Origin: Leisingera thetidis
GTDB taxonomy: Bacteria > Pseudomonadota > Alphaproteobacteria > Rhodobacterales > Rhodobacteraceae
DNA length: 64,000 nt
NCBI RefSeq assembly: GCF_025857195.1
Contig: NZ_CP109787.1
Span: forward strand, 3,599,001 to 3,663,000
Direction of reading: 5' to 3'
Of the stretch, positions 1 to 7,816 are shown in pieces; the first letter of the stretch is position 1; every line of letters starts with the position of its first letter. A program made the position numbers and the translations under genes. The notes beneath the pieces are model-generated. The model made no database searches, was not told the DNA's origin, and saw nothing but the letters and a program-made list of their open reading frames with translations.

Positions 1-24
1 TCAAAACAAAATCGGAATTGGCAT

Positions 25-100
25 CTGAGGGGCAGCCCTGCCCCTCAGAGCCTTCTCAGCAAAGGAAACCGCGCCGCGCGTCAGCGCGGCGCCAGGCCCA
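25..100. repeat. Intergenic repeat family B, copy 1 (two hairpins)
   Basis: An 11-bp perfect stem (CTGAGGGGCAG at 25-35, CTGCCCCTCAG at 38-48) is followed by a CTTCTCAGCAAA core (52-63) and a second GC hairpin (GCGCCGCGC at 71-79, GCGCGGCGC at 84-92). The same order of elements recurs near 20757 and, more weakly, near 56991. It lies just past the 3' end of the leftward permease gene and could act in transcript termination or mRNA stability. Positions 1-164 hold no convincing gene. Confidence 0.6.
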
Positions 101-164
101 ACGGGAGCGGGGCAATCTTCGATTGTTCCGCGACGGGCGGGAGCACCGCCGCCACCCGATCGTC

Positions 165-1196
165 TCAGATCAGCTGGAACAGGATGCCTGACAAGACCGC
201 ACCGCACACCCCCAGCCCCAAATAGGCGGCAAAGACCCGCGGCTTGACCAGCGACCAGACCGCAGCCATGGCCGGAACCGAGCTCACCGCGCCAGCGACC
301 ATAAAGGCCATGGCAGCCCCGGCACTCATCCCCTGCTCCATCAGCCCCGCCAGCAAGGGCGGCGCAACATAGGAGTTGAGATAGACAGGCATCCCGACCA
401 GCGCTGCGGTGACAATCGGCAATACGCCCTCGCCGCCCACCAGCCCGGCAATCGCATCGGCCGGGACGTAATGGACCAGCAGAGATTCCAGCACATAGGC
501 CAGCGCCAGCCACTTCAGCAGGAACAGACCGTTGGAGACAAACTCCTCGCGGAACTTCACGCGGCGCTCCGCCTCAGTCCAGAACCGCCAGTTCGGTTTG
601 GCGCCGCGCTGCGGTCCGCCGCAGCCGCAGCAGCTCCGGCTCTGCTGCTGGCGCAGCGGATTGGCAAAGACGCCCTGCCGCCGCAGCAATTTGATGGCAA
701 AACCGCCAAACAGCCCCAGCGCCACCGCCGCCGCCGCCTTGCCGATGGCAAACGGCCAGCCCAGCGCGCCTGCGGTGATCAGCAGCGTCGGCGGGTCAAT
801 CAGCGGCGAGGACAGCCAGAAGGCCATCACCGCCGACAGCGGCGCGCCCAGCGCCAAAAGGCCGGCAATGAACGGGATCACCTCGCAGGAGCAGAATGGC
901 GCCAGCCCGCCGAACAGCGCCGCCAGCAGGATCATCCGCGTCTCGCGCCCCTCAAAGGCGCGCGCCACCATCGCCTCAGCACCCGTCGCCTTGAGATACG
1001 CAAGCAGCAGCACCGCAAACAGGATATAGCGGGCAGTGCTGGCCAGCGCAGCCAGGGTGAATTCCGCGACAGAGCGGAAATTGCCCGGATCGAGAACGGC
1101 GGCGCCTGCCAGCAATGCAACGCTCAGCGCCCAGGGTGTTTTCAGCAAGCTGCCCAGCGGTTTCCTTCTGCGGGGGTTTTGTGTCAGCTCAGCCAT
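165..1196 (-). CDS. DUF318/ArsP-like permease
   Basis: A 343-residue integral membrane protein with about eight hydrophobic segments. A CSC motif sits at residues 102-104 inside the conserved 'APFCSCEVIPF' stretch typical of the DUF318 (YraQ/ArsP/SO_0444-like) permeases, and a second cysteine cluster (CCGC, 189-192) lies in the central soluble loop. The family includes exporters proposed for trivalent organoarsenicals and for copper or zinc, so the substrate here is unsettled. The start at 1196 is chosen because its ATG overlaps the end of the upstream arsR-type gene by 8 bp. An in-frame upstream start at 1271 would overlap that gene by 83 bp. The overlap implies co-transcription and regulation by the ArsR protein. 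Efflux of a thiol-reactive metal or metalloid is an inference. Confidence 0.8.
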   Translation of the reverse strand: MAELTQNPRRRKPLGSLLKTPWALSVALLAGAAVLDPGNFRSVAEFTLAALASTARYILFAVLLLAYLKATGAEAMVARAFEGRETRMILLAALFGGLAPFCSCEVIPFIAGLLALGAPLSAVMAFWLSSPLIDPPTLLITAGALGWPFAIGKAAAAVALGLFGGFAIKLLRRQGVFANPLRQQQSRSCCGCGGPQRGAKPNWRFWTEAERRVKFREEFVSNGLFLLKWLALAYVLESLLVHYVPADAIAGLVGGEGVLPIVTAALVGMPVYLNSYVAPPLLAGLMEQGMSAGAAMAFMVAGAVSSVPAMAAVWSLVKPRVFAAYLGLGVCGAVLSGILFQLI

Positions 1197-1500
1197 CGTT
1201 TTCCGCCCTTTTGCCAGCGTCTTCGCAGCATTCCTTGAGAATGAACCCAGCCAGAGCCTCAAGCTGCTCATAATCGGCCCGGCATATGGTGGTGCGCCCG
1301 TGGCGCACCTGTGCGACCACGCCTGCGGCGGCCAGGAATTTCAGATGATGCGCCAGGGTCGAGGGCGCAATGCCGGTTCGCTCTTGAATGTCCCCGACTG
1401 TCAGCCCGTCCTCGCCCGCCCGGATCAGGCAGCGCAGCACTTGCAGCCGTGCCTCCGACCCCATCGCGGCAAAGCCCTGCGCGGCTTCTTCCCATTGCAT
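1189..1500 (-). CDS. ArsR/SmtB-family transcriptional regulator
   Basis: A 103-residue winged-helix repressor. The recognition helix region (about residues 43-60, with 'STLAHHLKFL') and the wing (about 62-72) fit the ArsR fold. The classic CVC metal site of E. coli ArsR in helix 3 is missing. Cysteines are instead at about residue 25, at about 72, and as a CC pair near the C-terminus (about 88-89), which recalls ArsR variants that use C-terminal cysteine pairs to sense As(III). It is the first gene of a leftward two-gene operon with the permease, and an AT-rich palindrome lies directly upstream. Regulation by metal or metalloid is inferred from family and context. Confidence 0.85.
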   Translation of the reverse strand: MQWEEAAQGFAAMGSEARLQVLRCLIRAGEDGLTVGDIQERTGIAPSTLAHHLKFLAAAGVVAQVRHGRTTICRADYEQLEALAGFILKECCEDAGKRAENDG

Positions 1501-1522
1501 GATGCCAGCTCCATTTGATTCG

Positions 1523-1547
1523 ATTAAACTAGTTTTATAGTTTTAAC
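1523..1547 (-). promoter_or_regulatory. AT-rich operator/promoter of the arsR-permease operon
   Basis: This short AT-rich patch in a GC-rich region carries a perfect 10-bp palindrome, AAACTAGTTT (1526-1535), followed by the tandem half-repeats AGTTTTA and TAGTTTTA. It sits just upstream of the arsR-type start at 1500, where self-repressing ArsR proteins usually bind. The operator role is inferred. Confidence 0.5.
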
Positions 1548-2325
1548 TGGCATGTTTCAAGAGTGCCCTCCGGGACGCGGTCGAGAGCTGAAAGTGGATG
1601 TGATCGTCGTGCCGCGCTGCCCTGCAGCCCTGAAAGCTCAGCCTCCCGGACTGCAGCCCAAGACGAGTCTGCAAATGCGGCCCCAAGAAGATCTTTTCAA
1701 CCCGGTTGTCCGCCGCCAGCAATTGCAGCAGATGGCGGGTCCGCTCCGCGTCGATGCTCCAATCGCTCCATAGCGGCTGCAGGAGTTCCAGATCCCAGCG
1801 CAGGGTCAGCCGGTTGCGGGGGCACTCCGTCGGCCCCTGTTCAAACGCAAAATATCCGATGGGTGAACGGGTAGCCCCAGGGACGTAGCCCTCTGCGCCT
1901 GCATAGTAGAATGCAAGATCCGCCTTTCTGCCATCGTTGTGGGACAAATGCGGAAGCATCGGAAACTCCGCAAGAAAGGGAAAGTTCGCATCCAAAACCT
2001 GCGTCACTGTACCTGGGTAAGCCCGGTCCACCGCAAAGGCCGCATCTTGCAGAGCTTCAGCCATCTCCGGCACCACATAATTGCGGTTCAGGGCACAGTA
2101 GAACCAGGACTGCATTTGCAATGGTCCGGTCTCCCGGCAGCTGAGTGCCACCCGCCCGAACTGCGGCGCGGTCCATACCGCGGCCAGGCTGAAACCAATG
2201 TAGAGAATCAGGAACGCCGGCAGCCTGCGCCGGAAACACAATGAAATCAGCCAGGCGATGCCGCCAAGCTGGGTAAGAAGCGTTAAAACAACTGCAAGTG
2301 CCAGATGGCCAATGACTTTGATCAT
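1543..2325 (-). CDS. Membrane-anchored LAS-type metallopeptidase, putative
   Basis: A 260-residue protein with two N-terminal hydrophobic segments (about 6-28 and 36-52) followed by an extracytoplasmic domain. Two motifs match the zinc site of LAS peptidases (MepA, VanY and D-Ala-D-Ala peptidase families): H129-x6-D136 in 'SHNDGRKAD' and H242-I-H244 in 'DDHIHF'. Those enzymes cut peptide cross-links in peptidoglycan. Overall similarity to MepA beyond the motifs is weak by eye, so the family call rests on the spaced H-D-HxH pattern and membrane topology. The ATG at 2325 is preferred because it begins a plain membrane anchor, although a longer in-frame start exists at 2361. It is transcribed divergently from tauR, and the TauR-type boxes lie between them. 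Confidence 0.55.
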   Translation of the reverse strand: MIKVIGHLALAVVLTLLTQLGGIAWLISLCFRRRLPAFLILYIGFSLAAVWTAPQFGRVALSCRETGPLQMQSWFYCALNRNYVVPEMAEALQDAAFAVDRAYPGTVTQVLDANFPFLAEFPMLPHLSHNDGRKADLAFYYAGAEGYVPGATRSPIGYFAFEQGPTECPRNRLTLRWDLELLQPLWSDWSIDAERTRHLLQLLAADNRVEKIFLGPHLQTRLGLQSGRLSFQGCRAARHDDHIHFQLSTASRRALLKHAS

Positions 2326-2385
2326 GGCCGCAAACTGGCACCGCCCGCCGGGCCAGAGCAAGCCGCAGATTCCTCCAAACTGGCC

Positions 2386-2417
2386 CTAAGTCCAGATTGC
2401 GCCGCATTTAAGTCCAC
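2386..2417. promoter_or_regulatory. TauR-type direct-repeat operator upstream of tauR
   Basis: On the minus strand, CTGGACTTAG (complement of 2386-2395) and GTGGACTTAA (complement of 2408-2417) repeat with a 22-nt period. Both are 9/10 matches to the CTGGACYTAA box I recall for Rhodobacter capsulatus TauR. The site ends 15 nt before the tauR ATG, so TauR would bind over its own promoter. It could also affect the divergent peptidase gene. Confidence 0.6.
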
Positions 2418-2432
2418 CCTAAGGTGGCGCGC

Positions 2433-3893
2433 ATGGCCATTTCTGTCGACACTTTCTTTCTCAATCCGGACGCCCAGGGCACCCTGCAGGCGCAGATCCA
2501 GGAAATGATTGCCGAGGGCATTCTGTCGGGCCGGTTCCGGGTCGGGGAGAAGCTGCCGTCCTCGCGCAAGCTGGCAGCGCATCTCGGGATCAGCCGGATC
2601 ACGGTGACCCTGGCCTATACCGAACTGCTGGCCAACGACTACCTCACCTCGCGCGGGCGGTCGGGCTATTTCGTCTCCGACAATGCTCCGGTGCCGCCCT
2701 CCTACACGCCGCAGCAGAAATCCGGCGATGCCATGGATTGGGACAAGGTGCTGGTCCGCAGCTTTACCGGCGGCGACACCCCGCGCAAACCGCAAGACTG
2801 GCGCGATTACCGCTATCCGTTCATCTACGGCCAGGCGGATGCGTCGCTGTTCGATCACGCCAACTGGCGGCTGTGCGCACTCCGGGCGCTGGGGCAGAAG
2901 GACTTTGCCGCGCTGGCCAACGACTATTTCGACCAGGACGACCCGCTGCTGATCGAGTATATCGCCCGCCACACGCTGCCGCGCCGCGGGATTACGGCTC
3001 GGCCGGAGGAGATCCTGATCACGCTGGGCGCCCAAAACGCCCTGTGGATCACTTGCCAGCTGCTGCTGAACCGCAAACGGCGGGCAGCGGTGGAGGATCC
3101 GGCCTATTACACCCTGCGCGACCAGGTGGTGCAGACCCGTTGCCAGGTGGACTGCATTCCGGTGGATGAGGGCGGGCTGCCGCCGGAGAATGTGCCGGAC
3201 AACACGGATGTGATCTTCTGCACCCCCAGCCACCAGAGCCCGACCACTTTCACCATGCCGATGGAACGGCGCAAGAAGCTGCTGCGGCGGGCCAGCGAGA
3301 TCGACGCGGTGATCGTCGAGGATGACTACGAGTTCGAGATGTCCTTCCTCGCCGCTCCCTCGCCGTCACTGAAATCGCTCGATACCGAGGGACGGGTGAT
3401 CTATGCCGGCAGTTTCTCCAAATCGCTGTTTCCGGGGCTGCGGCTGGGCTACCTGGTCGGCTCGGAACCCTTCATCCGCCAGGCCCGTGCGCTGCGCGCC
3501 AGCGTGCTGCGGCACCCGCCGGGCCATGTGCAGCGCACGGTCGCCTATTTCCTGTCTCTCGGCCATTATGACGCCCAGATCCGCCGCACCGCCAAGGTGC
3601 TGCACGACCGGCGCGCGGTGATCGAGGACGCGATCCGAAGTCACGGGCTGACAATTGCCGGCGTCGGCGGTTTCGGCGGATCTGCGCTGTGGATGCAGGC
3701 GCCAGAGGGCGTGGATGCCACCGCCGTTGCGCAGCGGCTGAAGGAAAAAAGTGTGCTCATCGAGCCCGGCGCCCCGTTCTTTGCTGCCGAGCACCGCAAG
3801 CAGAACTTCTACCGGCTGGGATATTCCTCGATTCCCGCAACCCGAATCGAGCCGGGGCTGGCACTGCTCGCCACGGCACTGAAGCAAGGCTGA
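2433..3893 (+). CDS. tauR: Taurine-responsive MocR/GntR-type regulator TauR
   Basis: A 486-residue MocR-subfamily regulator. An N-terminal GntR winged helix (about residues 16-80) is fused to an aminotransferase-like domain (about 125-480). The PLP-binding lysine is visible as Lys330 in 'YAGSFSKSLFPG'. TauR proteins activate taurine genes when taurine reacts with bound PLP. The ATG at 2433 is chosen because AAGG lies about 8 nt upstream; an in-frame GTG at 2424 would add three residues. It reads in the same direction as xsc, 261 nt away, and TauR-type boxes precede both genes. Assignment rests on domain layout plus the xsc/pta/sulfite neighbourhood. Confidence 0.9.
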   Translation: MAISVDTFFLNPDAQGTLQAQIQEMIAEGILSGRFRVGEKLPSSRKLAAHLGISRITVTLAYTELLANDYLTSRGRSGYFVSDNAPVPPSYTPQQKSGDAMDWDKVLVRSFTGGDTPRKPQDWRDYRYPFIYGQADASLFDHANWRLCALRALGQKDFAALANDYFDQDDPLLIEYIARHTLPRRGITARPEEILITLGAQNALWITCQLLLNRKRRAAVEDPAYYTLRDQVVQTRCQVDCIPVDEGGLPPENVPDNTDVIFCTPSHQSPTTFTMPMERRKKLLRRASEIDAVIVEDDYEFEMSFLAAPSPSLKSLDTEGRVIYAGSFSKSLFPGLRLGYLVGSEPFIRQARALRASVLRHPPGHVQRTVAYFLSLGHYDAQIRRTAKVLHDRRAVIEDAIRSHGLTIAGVGGFGGSALWMQAPEGVDATAVAQRLKEKSVLIEPGAPFFAAEHRKQNFYRLGYSSIPATRIEPGLALLATALKQG

Positions 3894-3924
3894 TCCCGCA
3901 GGCACCCGCGCGCGGCACGGAAAA

Positions 3925-3941
3925 TGATACTATACGTATCA
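3925..3941. promoter_or_regulatory. Inverted repeat TGATAC-N5-GTATCA in the tauR-xsc gap
   Basis: TGATAC (3925-3930) and GTATCA (3936-3941) form a 6-bp perfect inverted repeat around TATAC, 32 nt after the tauR stop. It differs from the TauR boxes further downstream. The 17-nt dyad could be a second operator or part of the xsc promoter region, but no regulator can be assigned from sequence. Confidence 0.35.
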
Positions 3942-4034
3942 CTTATTGCAGCGGCGGGATTTATGGCACGCTTACGGGCTGACCGGCTGATGCCTATGTG
4001 AAAATCCTGCCGCGTTATTTTCATAGATCCATAT

Positions 4035-4067
4035 TTGGACCTATCCGGGTTTCATAACTGGCCCTAA
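4035..4067. promoter_or_regulatory. TauR-type direct-repeat operator upstream of xsc
   Basis: TTGGACCTAT (4035-4044) and CTGGCCCTAA (4058-4067) repeat with a 23-nt period and match the CTGGACYTAA-type TauR box at 8/10 and 9/10. They end 88 nt before the xsc start, a suitable position for activation. The tauR copy has nearly the same period (22 nt) but opposite orientation. Confidence 0.6.
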
Positions 4068-4154
4068 CCCGGCCTTCTCCTGCCCCCTAAACCAGAGTCA
4101 ATTCCCGGCCTCCGCGCCCGGAGGAATTCCGCGTCTCATTCAGGAGAACCCGCC

Positions 4155-5930
4155 ATGAAAATGACCACCGAAGAAGCCTTTGTCAAAACGCTGCAGATGC
4201 ACGGAATCCAGCATGCCTTTGGCATCATCGGCTCCGCCATGATGCCGATCTCCGACATCTTCCCCGCTGCCGGCATCACCTTCTGGGACTGCGCCCACGA
4301 AGGCTCCGGCGGCATGATGGCCGACGGCTACACCCGCGCCACCGGCAAGATGTCGATGATGATCGCCCAGAACGGCCCCGGCATCACCAACTTTGTGACC
4401 GCGGTCAAAACTGCCTACTGGAACCACACCCCGCTGCTGCTGGTCACCCCGCAGGCCGCGAACAAGACCATCGGCCAGGGCGGCTTCCAGGAAATGGAAC
4501 AGATGCGCATGTTCGCCGACTGCGTCTGCTACCAGGAAGAAGTGCGCGACCCGACCCGCGTCGCCGAAGTGCTGAACCGGGTGATCATGAACGCCAAGCG
4601 CGCCTCGGCGCCGGCCCAGCTGAACATCCCGCGCGACATGTGGACCCAGGTGGTCGATATCGAGCTGCCCGCCATCGTCGAGTTCGAGCGTCCCGCCGGC
4701 GGCGAAACCGCCGTGGCCGAAGCTGCCAAGCTGCTGTCCGAAGCCAAGAACCCGGTGATCCTGAACGGCGCAGGCGTTGTTCTGTCCAAGGGCGGCATCG
4801 AGGCCTCCAAGGATCTGGCCGAGCGTCTGGATGCGCCGGTCTGCGTCGGCTACCAGCACAATGACGCCTTCCCCGGCTCGCACCCGCTGTTTGCCGGCCC
4901 GCTGGGCTACAACGGCTCCAAAGCCGGTATGGAACTGATCAAGGACGCCGACGTGGTGCTGTGCCTCGGCACCCGTCTGAACCCGTTCTCCACCCTGCCG
5001 GGCTATGGCATGGAATACTGGCCGGCCAACGCCAAGATCATCCAGGTCGACATCAACCCGGACCGCATCGGCCTGACCAAGAAAGTCTCGGTCGGCATCA
5101 TCGGCGACGCGGCCAAAGTGGCGCAGGGCATCCTGGCGCAGCTCAGCGGCACCGCAGGCGACGAAGGCCGCGAAGAACGCCGCAACCGCATCGCGGAAAC
5201 CAAATCCCGCTGGGCGCAGCAGCTGACCGAAATGACCCATGAGGACGACGATCCGGGCACCACCTGGAACGAGCGCGCCCGTGCGGACAAGCCGGACTGG
5301 ATGTCGCCGCGCATGGCATGGCGTGCGATCCAGGCAGCACTGCCGAAAGAGGCGATCATCTCCTCCGACATCGGCAACAACTGCGCCATCGGCAACGCCT
5401 ACCCGTCCTTCGAGGAAGGCCGCAAGTACCTGGCCCCCGGCCTGTTCGGCCCCTGCGGCTATGGCCTGCCGGCGGTTGTCGGCGCAAAGATCGGCAACCC
5501 GGACACCCCGGTTGTGGGCTTCTCCGGCGACGGCGCCTTCGGCATCGCGGTGAACGAGCTGACGGCCATCGGCCGCGGCGAATGGCCGGCCGTGACCCAG
5601 ATCGTCTTCCGCAACTACCAGTGGGGCGCGGAAAAGCGGAACTCCACCCTGTGGTTCGATGACAACTTCGTCGGCACCGAACTCGACCAGCAGGTCTCCT
5701 ATGCCGGCATCGCGAAGGCCTGCGGTCTGAAGGGTGTGGTCGCCCGCACCATGGATGAGCTGACCTCGGCCCTGGCGCAGGCGGTGGAAGACCAGAAGAA
5801 CGGCGTGACCACCCTGATCGAAGCGATGATCAACCAGGAGCTGGGCGAGCCGTTCCGCCGCGACGCCATGAAGAAGCCGGTCCGCGTGGCAGGCATCGAC
5901 AAGGCGGACATGCGCGAACAGCAGGTCTGA
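4155..5930 (+). CDS. xsc: Sulfoacetaldehyde acetyltransferase Xsc
   Basis: A 591-residue thiamine-diphosphate enzyme that cleaves sulfoacetaldehyde with phosphate into acetyl phosphate and sulfite, the central desulfonation step of taurine degradation. The N-terminal PYR domain holds the catalytic glutamate at residue 49 ('AHEGSGG'). The C-terminal PP domain carries the Mg/ThDP motif beginning GDG near residue 458. Length matches known Xsc proteins. The ribosome-binding site AGGAGA (4142-4147) is well placed before the ATG. It heads an operon: the sulfite-exporter-like gene starts 5 nt after its stop, then pta follows. Control by TauR is supported by the boxes at 4035-4067. A cytoplasmic enzyme; confidence is high because length, motifs and context agree. 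Confidence 0.95.
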   Translation: MKMTTEEAFVKTLQMHGIQHAFGIIGSAMMPISDIFPAAGITFWDCAHEGSGGMMADGYTRATGKMSMMIAQNGPGITNFVTAVKTAYWNHTPLLLVTPQAANKTIGQGGFQEMEQMRMFADCVCYQEEVRDPTRVAEVLNRVIMNAKRASAPAQLNIPRDMWTQVVDIELPAIVEFERPAGGETAVAEAAKLLSEAKNPVILNGAGVVLSKGGIEASKDLAERLDAPVCVGYQHNDAFPGSHPLFAGPLGYNGSKAGMELIKDADVVLCLGTRLNPFSTLPGYGMEYWPANAKIIQVDINPDRIGLTKKVSVGIIGDAAKVAQGILAQLSGTAGDEGREERRNRIAETKSRWAQQLTEMTHEDDDPGTTWNERARADKPDWMSPRMAWRAIQAALPKEAIISSDIGNNCAIGNAYPSFEEGRKYLAPGLFGPCGYGLPAVVGAKIGNPDTPVVGFSGDGAFGIAVNELTAIGRGEWPAVTQIVFRNYQWGAEKRNSTLWFDDNFVGTELDQQVSYAGIAKACGLKGVVARTMDELTSALAQAVEDQKNGVTTLIEAMINQELGEPFRRDAMKKPVRVAGIDKADMREQQV

Positions 5931-5935
5931 CGCAC

Positions 5936-6682
5936 GTGCCCCTGCCCTTTGACCTCTCCTTGGGCCAGGGGGCCTACCTGGCCGCCGCGTTATTCGCGGC
6001 GGCCTTGATCCGGGGCTTTTCCGGCTTCGGGTTCTCCGCGATCTTCATCATCCTGGCAGCGCTGACCACCAATCCGCTGCCGCTGATCCCGGTGGTGTTT
6101 TCCTGCGAGATTGCCATGACCGCCTTTCAGGCGCGCGGCATCCGCCCGCATGTGGACTGGCACCGGGCAATTGCCCTGCTGGCCGGGGCCGCCATCGCCA
6201 CCGTTCCGGCCATCGCCATCATGGCGCGGCTGGGCGAACAGGAAGCGCGGCTGGCGATCTCCAGCCTGATCCTGGGCTTGAGCCTGGTACTGCTGAGCGG
6301 CTGGCAGCTGGCGCGCCCGGTGGGGCGCAGCGGCAACGTGGGTGTCGGCGCCATCGCCGGCATCGCCAACAGCGCCGGTGTCGGCGGGCTGCCGGTGGCC
6401 GCCTTCCTGACGGCGCAGCCGGTGCCGCCTGCGGTGTTCCGGGCGACGATGATCGTGTTCCTGACCGGCATCGACCTGATGGCGCTGCCGGTGATGGCCG
6501 CAAACGGGCTGGTCGGACCGGAGACGCTGACCGGCATCCTGCTGGCCTTTCCCATTCTGGGCCTCGGCATCCTCGCCGGGTCCCGCACCTTTCTGGCGGT
6601 GTCCCAGACGCTGTTCCGCCGCGCGGTGGTGCTGATGCTGACCGCGCTGTCGCTGATCAATATCGCACGGCTGGCTTTCTGA
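5936..6682 (+). CDS. TauE/SafE-family sulfite exporter-like membrane protein
   Basis: A 248-residue protein with roughly eight hydrophobic helices and the 'RGFSGFGFS' start typical of TauE/SafE (DUF81) permeases. Members found beside xsc are proposed to export sulfite or sulfoacetate during taurine use. It starts at GTG 5936, only 5 nt after the xsc stop, so translational coupling to xsc is likely; no strong ribosome-binding site is visible. Its position between xsc and pta supports a role in clearing sulfite from the cytoplasm, but the substrate is inferred. Confidence 0.85.
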   Translation: MPLPFDLSLGQGAYLAAALFAAALIRGFSGFGFSAIFIILAALTTNPLPLIPVVFSCEIAMTAFQARGIRPHVDWHRAIALLAGAAIATVPAIAIMARLGEQEARLAISSLILGLSLVLLSGWQLARPVGRSGNVGVGAIAGIANSAGVGGLPVAAFLTAQPVPPAVFRATMIVFLTGIDLMALPVMAANGLVGPETLTGILLAFPILGLGILAGSRTFLAVSQTLFRRAVVLMLTALSLINIARLAF

Positions 6683-6725
6683 GCGCCTGCCCTGCCCCGA
6701 AACCGCTGTTACAGGACACACGCCC

Positions 6726-7736
6726 GTGACCCAGACCTTGACGCCGCTCGAACTGCTGCAGGCCGATCCCCCGGCCGCCCGCCCCGTTGTCGCGCTGAGC
6801 GAGGGCGCGGATCCCCGTGTGGCGGCCGGCGCCCTGGCGGCTCACCGGGCCGGCATCGCAGATGTTATCCTGGTAGGTCCGCAGGCAGAGGTTGAAGCTG
6901 CCCTGCAGAGTGAGGGTGCCAGAGCCGGCGGCGGCGTGGCGATCCACGACCCGGCCGCCTCAGACCTGACCGCGGCATTCGCCGCTGAATACTTCAGCCT
7001 GCGCCGGCACAAGGGCGTGGACGAGGCCGCCGCCCGCCAGGCAGCGGAAACCCCGCTGGTATACGCCGCCATGCTGGTGCGCCTGGGCCATGCCGCTGGC
7101 ACCGTTGGCGGCGCGGTTCACACCACCGGCGACGTGGTGCGCAGCGCCATTCAGGTGATCGGCATGGCGCCCGATGCCGGCATGGTCTCCTCCTTCTTCC
7201 TGATGTACCCGCCAGACGGCGCCCCGGATGGCGCCCGGGCGATGCTTTATTCCGATTGCGGGCTGGTGATCGACCCCAAGCCCTCCGAGATGGTGTCGAT
7301 CGCCGCCGCCTCGGCCCGATCGGCCAGCGCGCTTCTGAAGGTGGACCCGAAACTGGCCTTCCTCAGCTTCTCGACGATGGGCAGCGCCAGGCACCCGGCG
7401 GTGGACAAGGTGACCGAAGCCCTTGCTCTGTTCCAGAACGCCCACCCCGATCTGCCGGCCGATGGCGAGCTGCAGTTCGACGCAGCCTTTGTCCCCTCGG
7501 TCGGGCAGCACAAATCGCCGGGCTCCCCCATTGCGGGCCAGGCCAATGTGATGATCTTCCCGAACCTGGATGCCGGCAACATCGGGTACAAGATCACCCA
7601 GCGGTTGGGCGGTTATTCCGCCATCGGCCCGGTGCTGCAGGGCTTGGCAAAACCCGCCAACGACCTCTCCCGCGGCTGCAGCGCCGAAGATGTCACCCAG
7701 ATCATTGCCGTCACCATTCTGCAGGCGAACCCGTAA
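6726..7736 (+). CDS. pta: Phosphate acetyltransferase Pta
   Basis: A 336-residue protein matching the short, single-domain Pta enzymes that convert acetyl phosphate plus CoA to acetyl-CoA. The PTA_PTB fold is seen in the conserved stretches 'GAVHTTGDVVRSAIQVIG', 'FLSFSTMGSARHP' and 'NVMIFPNLDAGNIGYK'. It lacks the N-terminal regulatory domains of E. coli Pta. The start is GTG at 6726. In the operon it follows xsc and the exporter, so its substrate is the acetyl phosphate made by Xsc, which makes the two-carbon unit available for growth. Confidence 0.95.
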   Translation: MTQTLTPLELLQADPPAARPVVALSEGADPRVAAGALAAHRAGIADVILVGPQAEVEAALQSEGARAGGGVAIHDPAASDLTAAFAAEYFSLRRHKGVDEAAARQAAETPLVYAAMLVRLGHAAGTVGGAVHTTGDVVRSAIQVIGMAPDAGMVSSFFLMYPPDGAPDGARAMLYSDCGLVIDPKPSEMVSIAAASARSASALLKVDPKLAFLSFSTMGSARHPAVDKVTEALALFQNAHPDLPADGELQFDAAFVPSVGQHKSPGSPIAGQANVMIFPNLDAGNIGYKITQRLGGYSAIGPVLQGLAKPANDLSRGCSAEDVTQIIAVTILQANP

Positions 7737-7816
7737 ATCCATCCTTTGGGCACAGCGCACTCTTGACCGCAGGCCAGAATGTGCAACCCATGGGTCAATC
7801 AGGAAAGTTTCCCGCC

